A stretch of 64,000 nucleotides of DNA from Streptomyces pyxinae (lineage in GTDB: Bacteria; Actinomycetota; Actinomycetes; Streptomycetales; Streptomycetaceae). A program made the translations under genes and the position numbers. The stretch covers positions 1 to 64,000 of the forward strand of contig NZ_JANUGQ010000026.1 of NCBI RefSeq assembly GCF_024756275.1, in the 5' to 3' direction. The notes beneath the pieces were generated by a model that saw nothing but the letters and a program-made list of their open reading frames with translations, made no database searches and was not told where the DNA came from. Positions 60,933-64,000 of the stretch are shown piece after piece; within the stretch, counting starts at the first letter, position 1, and the number at the start of each line of letters is the position of its first letter.

Positions 60933-62030
60933 TCATGGGCCATCCCCCTGACAGCCCCGCTCCGTCCGGCAGGCCCACTCCGCGATGCGGGTGAGCAGGC
61001 CCTCGTCCGCCGCGTTCTCGGCGTGCCCCATGCCCGGCTCCACCCACAGCTCGGCCGGGCCGGCGGCGGCCAGCGAGCGCGGGTGGTCGAGCGGGAAGTA
61101 GGGGTCCCGGTCGCCGTGCACCACCAGCAGCGGGACCGGGGCGATCAGCGGCACCGCCCGGACCGGCGGGAGCGGCACCGGGTCCCAGTCGTACGGCTGG
61201 ATCCGGGTGCGCAGCCCCCAGCGGCCGACCAGCCGCCCGGCGGGCCGGGTCACCACCCAGTGCAGCCGCCGCATCGGAGCCGTACCCCGGTAGTACCAGC
61301 GGGCCGGCGCGCTCACGGCGACGACCGCGTCGGTGCGGGTGGCGGGGTCGTCCCGGTGCAGGGCGGCATGGCGCAGCGCCACCGAGCCGCCCATCGAGAA
61401 GCCGACGGTGACCACCCGGGCGTGGCCCAGCTCGCGCGCCCAGCCGACCGCCGCCGCCAGGTCCAGCACCTCCCGGTCCCCGACCGTGGAGCGGCCACCC
61501 GAACGGCCGTGTCCCCGGAAGGAGAAGGTCACCACCGCCGCGTACCGGCCGAAGACCCCGGCGGCCCGCCGCACGGCCGGGCGGTCCACGGAGCCGGTGA
61601 AGCCGTGCGCCAGCACCACGGCGGTGTCCGGCCGGCCGGACCCGCGCCCGGAGCCGTCCCCGGACCGGAACCTGGAGCGATCGTCGGAGCCGTCCCCGGG
61701 GGCATGGTCACCGGGCGGAACGGTCCCGCCCCCGCCACCATGGGCGTACGGGCCGCCCGTGCCCTCGTACGGCGGCGCGGGAGCGGCGTACGGCTGGTGG
61801 AGCGCGTCCAGCGGCACCCCGTCCGAGGTGCGCAGAAAAGTACGGAGCGGGGCACGGAGGGAGTCGGGATCGGTGGTGGAGCGGGGACCGGTGCGGGAGA
61901 GCGGGACGCCCGGACCGCACGGGACACACGGACCGCCCGGGAGGTCCGGGTGGCCCGTGACACCGGCGAAACTCGGCGTACACCCGGCGTTTTCCACAGT
62001 CTGGGACGCCCCCTCCGGCTCGGAGCTCAT
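60933..62030 (-). CDS. Alpha/beta hydrolase
   Basis: A 365-residue hydrolase. After a low-complexity Gly/Pro/Ser stretch (about 75-132) the fold begins at VVLAHGFTGSVDRP (oxyanion loop). The catalytic triad is Ser in GFSMGG (about 216), Asp in HGDRDPYF and His in GMGHAENA. The sequence resembles serine esterases and lysophospholipases. The substrate is unknown. The actual start may be further downstream, since residues 1-70 lack family features. Confidence 0.85.
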   Translation of the reverse strand: MSSEPEGASQTVENAGCTPSFAGVTGHPDLPGGPCVPCGPGVPLSRTGPRSTTDPDSLRAPLRTFLRTSDGVPLDALHQPYAAPAPPYEGTGGPYAHGGGGGTVPPGDHAPGDGSDDRSRFRSGDGSGRGSGRPDTAVVLAHGFTGSVDRPAVRRAAGVFGRYAAVVTFSFRGHGRSGGRSTVGDREVLDLAAAVGWARELGHARVVTVGFSMGGSVALRHAALHRDDPATRTDAVVAVSAPARWYYRGTAPMRRLHWVVTRPAGRLVGRWGLRTRIQPYDWDPVPLPPVRAVPLIAPVPLLVVHGDRDPYFPLDHPRSLAAAGPAELWVEPGMGHAENAADEGLLTRIAEWACRTERGCQGDGP

Positions 62031-62100
62031 GTGAGCTATTGTGCTGGGCGGAGGATCCGGGCACCGCAGCCCCCGGGTCCTTTTGCGTTTTCCGGCCGTT

Positions 62101-62172
62101 GTTACAGGCAGGTGAACCCAGGCGTTACGAAGAGATGAATCGATGACTCACAGCGTTACCGACAGGTGAACC
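62101..62172 (+). promoter_or_regulatory. Repeated GTTAC-n6-RTGAAY sites upstream of glnR
   Basis: GTTAC occurs at 62101, 62124 and 62155, each followed after 6 bp by GTGAAC or ATGAAT. The outer two copies are near identical (GTTACAGGCAGGTGAACC and GTTACCGACAGGTGAACC). The half-site GTTAC and the 23-bp spacing resemble the GlnR a-site/b-site pattern, suggesting autoregulation. Confidence 0.5.
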
Positions 62173-62249
62173 GGGGCCCCGGGCGCGGGGGCACCACGTA
62201 CGAAGCAGTGCCGCGACGTCCTCGCAGGGACCGAGGAGGAACCAACGTT

Positions 62250-62378
62250 ATGGGCCAGCGAACCGTGCACCACGAAAGTCCGACCGACACCAGTCCGACC
62301 GACACCAGTCCGCCCGGCATCGACCCGACCGACACCGGTCCGAGCGATGCCGGCCCGGCCGGGGCGGGTGAGCGGTGA
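62250..62378 (+). CDS. Short upstream reading frame coupled to glnR (42 aa)
   Basis: A possible 42-residue peptide starting [10 protein letters not shown], followed by [11 protein letters not shown]-type repeats. A very good GAGGAGGAA site lies 9 bp before the ATG, and the stop overlaps the glnR start codon (TGATG). GlnR itself has only a weak ribosome site, so translation of this frame may deliver ribosomes to glnR. Whether the peptide has a function of its own is unknown. Confidence 0.5.
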   Translation: MGQRTVHHESPTDTSPTDTSPPGIDPTDTGPSDAGPAGAGER

Positions 62379-63292
62379 TGAGCTCCCTGCTGCTGCTGAC
62401 CAACGCCCTCCAGCCCTCCACCGAGGTGCTGCCCGCGCTCGGCCTCCTGCTGCACAACGTGCGGGTCGCCCCCGCCGAGGGGCCGGCCCTGGTGGACACC
62501 CCGGGCGCCGATGTGATCCTGGTCGACGGGCGCCGCGATCTGCCGCAGGTGCGGTCGCTCTGCCAGCTGCTCCGCTCCACCGGACCCGGCTGTCCGCTGC
62601 TGCTGGTGGTCACCGAGGGCGGACTCGCCGCCGTCACCGCCGACTGGGGCATCGACGACGTCCTGCTGGACACGGCCGGCCCCGCCGAGGTGGAGGCGCG
62701 GCTGCGGCTGGCCCTGGGCCGCCGACAGCTCTCCGCCGACGACTCCCCGATGGAGATCCGCAACGGCGACCTGTCGGTGGACGAGGCGACGTACAGCGCC
62801 AAGCTGAAGGGCCGGGTGCTGGACCTGACCTTCAAGGAGTTCGAGCTGCTGAAGTACCTCGCCCAGCACCCGGGCCGGGTCTTCACCCGGGCCCAGCTCC
62901 TCCAGGAGGTCTGGGGATACGACTACTTCGGCGGTACCCGGACGGTCGACGTCCATGTACGGCGGCTGCGCGCCAAACTGGGGCCGGAGCACGAGTCGCT
63001 GATCGGCACCGTGCGGAACGTCGGCTACCGGTTCGTCTCCCCGGAACGGCCGGAAAAGGCCGGACAGCCGGGGCAGGCGGGGCAGGCAGAGAAGACGGGA
63101 CGACCGGGACAGCCGGGGCAGGCGGAGAGGCCCGGGCAGACGGGCCAGGAAGGCCAGTCGGGGCGGACGGGACGGACAGGACCGACGGGACGGGCGGAAA
63201 ATCCGGAGCGCACCGAGCCGACCGAGCGGACCGGGCCGGCGGACCGGGCCGGGCGGCCGGAGGCAGCCGCCGCACGACCTGCCCAGAGGTAG
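62378..63292 (+). CDS. glnR: GlnR, global nitrogen regulator
   Basis: A 304-residue OmpR-family orphan regulator. The N-terminal receiver-like domain has Asp50 ([11 protein letters not shown]) but lacks the full acidic pocket, as in S. coelicolor GlnR, which is not controlled by a partner kinase. The winged-helix domain (about 125-225; [36 protein letters not shown]) binds promoters of glnA, amtB and nitrite genes. The last about 80 residues are a Gly/Gln/Arg/Pro/Glu-rich repeat tail, longer than I expect for GlnR. The start overlaps the stop of a small upstream frame. Confidence 0.93.
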   Translation: MSSLLLLTNALQPSTEVLPALGLLLHNVRVAPAEGPALVDTPGADVILVDGRRDLPQVRSLCQLLRSTGPGCPLLLVVTEGGLAAVTADWGIDDVLLDTAGPAEVEARLRLALGRRQLSADDSPMEIRNGDLSVDEATYSAKLKGRVLDLTFKEFELLKYLAQHPGRVFTRAQLLQEVWGYDYFGGTRTVDVHVRRLRAKLGPEHESLIGTVRNVGYRFVSPERPEKAGQPGQAGQAEKTGRPGQPGQAERPGQTGQEGQSGRTGRTGPTGRAENPERTEPTERTGPADRAGRPEAAAARPAQR

Positions 63293-63316
63293 GTCACCCC
63301 GCGTAGACTGCCGCGC

Positions 63317-64000
63317 GTGGCCAAGGTGACGCGGGACGATGTAGCACGACTGGCGGGTACCTCGACCGCGGTCGTGAGCTACGTCATCAACAATGGACCC
63401 CGGCCGGTCGCCCCGGCCACGCGCGAGCGGGTGCTCGCCGCGATCAAGCAGCTGGGCTACCGGCCCGACCGGGTCGCCCAGGCGATGGCCTCGCGGCGCA
63501 CCGACCTCATAGGCATGATCGTCCCGGACGCCCGGCAGCCGTTCTTCGCGGAGATGGCCCACGCGGTGGAACGGGCCGCCGCCGACCGGGGAAAAATGGT
63601 CCTGGTCGGGAACTCCGACTACCGCGACGAGCGCGAGGTCCACTATCTGCGGGCCTTTCTGGGCATGCGGGTGGCCGGGCTGATCCTGGTGAGCCAGGGT
63701 CCCAGCGAGCGCGCCGCCCAGGAGATCGAGGCGTGGGACGCCCGGGTGGTGCTGCTCCACGAGCGGCCGGAGGCCATCGACGACGTGGCGGTGGTCACCG
63801 ACGACATCGGCGGCGCCCAGCTCGCCACCCGCCATCTGCTGGAGCACGGCCATCCGTACGTCGCCTGCTTCGGCGGCATCGAGTCGACCCCGTCGGTGGG
63901 CGACCCGGTGGCCGACCACGAGGAGGGCTGGCGCCGGGCCATGCTGGAGGCCGGCCTCTCGGTGGAGGGCCGCCTCCACCAGGCCCCGTACAACCGGTAC
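63317..64000 (+). CDS. LacI-family regulator (partial, cut by window end)
   Basis: The first 228 codons of a LacI-type regulator; the frame stays open to the last base. The N-terminal helix-turn-helix reads [20 protein letters not shown], and the periplasmic-binding-like effector domain begins at [16 protein letters not shown]. Such regulators usually control carbohydrate uptake or breakdown. GTG at 63317 is 24 bp after the glnR stop. The ligand domain's C-terminal part and the end of the gene are outside the window. Confidence 0.92.
   Translation, partial: MAKVTRDDVARLAGTSTAVVSYVINNGPRPVAPATRERVLAAIKQLGYRPDRVAQAMASRRTDLIGMIVPDARQPFFAEMAHAVERAAADRGKMVLVGNSDYRDEREVHYLRAFLGMRVAGLILVSQGPSERAAQEIEAWDARVVLLHERPEAIDDVAVVTDDIGGAQLATRHLLEHGHPYVACFGGIESTPSVGDPVADHEEGWRRAMLEAGLSVEGRLHQAPYNRY

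Overview
The window is very GC-rich, its genes have strong third-position G/C bias, start codons are often GTG, and TTA codons are almost absent. Gene content (msiK, mshA, nur, rsiG, glnR, the phoRP-phoU pair, MEP-pathway and mycothiol genes) and gene order match a Streptomyces chromosome core. From memory the chromosomal part runs roughly parallel to S. coelicolor SCO4240 (msiK) down to SCO4158; I cannot run an alignment.

Region 1 (1 to about 9800) is an actinomycete integrative and conjugative element (AICE) of the pSAM2/SLP1 type. Its right end lies against the 3' end of a tRNA-Thr(TGT) gene; the left end is outside the window. Order: NUDIX hydrolase <- | -> GntR/KorSA-like repressor, small protein, FtsK/TraB-type DNA translocase, PP2C phosphatase, DUF2637 membrane protein, small transfer proteins (including a SpdD-like membrane protein), a GGDEF diguanylate cyclase, several tiny coupled genes, RepSA-like rolling-circle initiator, excisionase, integrase. 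Three copies of one palindromic operator sit in front of the regulatory and transfer genes. The translocase and GGDEF genes each carry an early TTA codon, suggesting dependence on the bldA tRNA.

Region 2 (about 10000 to 23300): msiK sugar-ABC ATPase, a small exported protein, a sugar-nucleotidyltransferase, a DoxX membrane protein, rlmB, cysS, a flavin/F420 oxidoreductase, a decayed ABC-exporter relic, ispF-ispD, carD and a lipoprotein. Region 3 (23500 to 31500): phoP-phoR diverging from phoU across a PHO box, a Cys-rich peptide, gpmA, an MFS transporter and a secreted alpha-lytic-type protease. Region 4 (31500 to 41500): a TTA-containing HTH regulator, an MFS relic, a YbjN protein, mshA, a methyltransferase, an NlpC/P60 hydrolase, an atypical PP2C/receiver protein, membrane and HBHA-like proteins, and an XRE regulator.

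Region 5 (41800 to 49700) is accessory-like: phosphotransferase, ECF41 sigma factor with a SRPBCC gene, a HicA-like/HTH pair, phosphatase, zinc-ribbon protein, aldo/keto reductase, Eis-type acetyltransferase and a repeat-rich gene-free stretch. Region 6 (49700 to 64000): asparaginase, rsiG (c-di-GMP-responsive anti-sigma factor), dtd, ygfZ-like, nur, a nitrobindin-like protein, DsrE-like, DUF3099, DUF1416, a rhodanese preceded by a Cys-containing leader peptide gene, an LmeA-like protein, a large membrane protein, a MoaD/ThiS-like protein, an alpha/beta hydrolase, glnR, and the start of a LacI-family regulator cut by the window edge. Many intergenic gaps hold G/C-rich imperfect tandem repeats.
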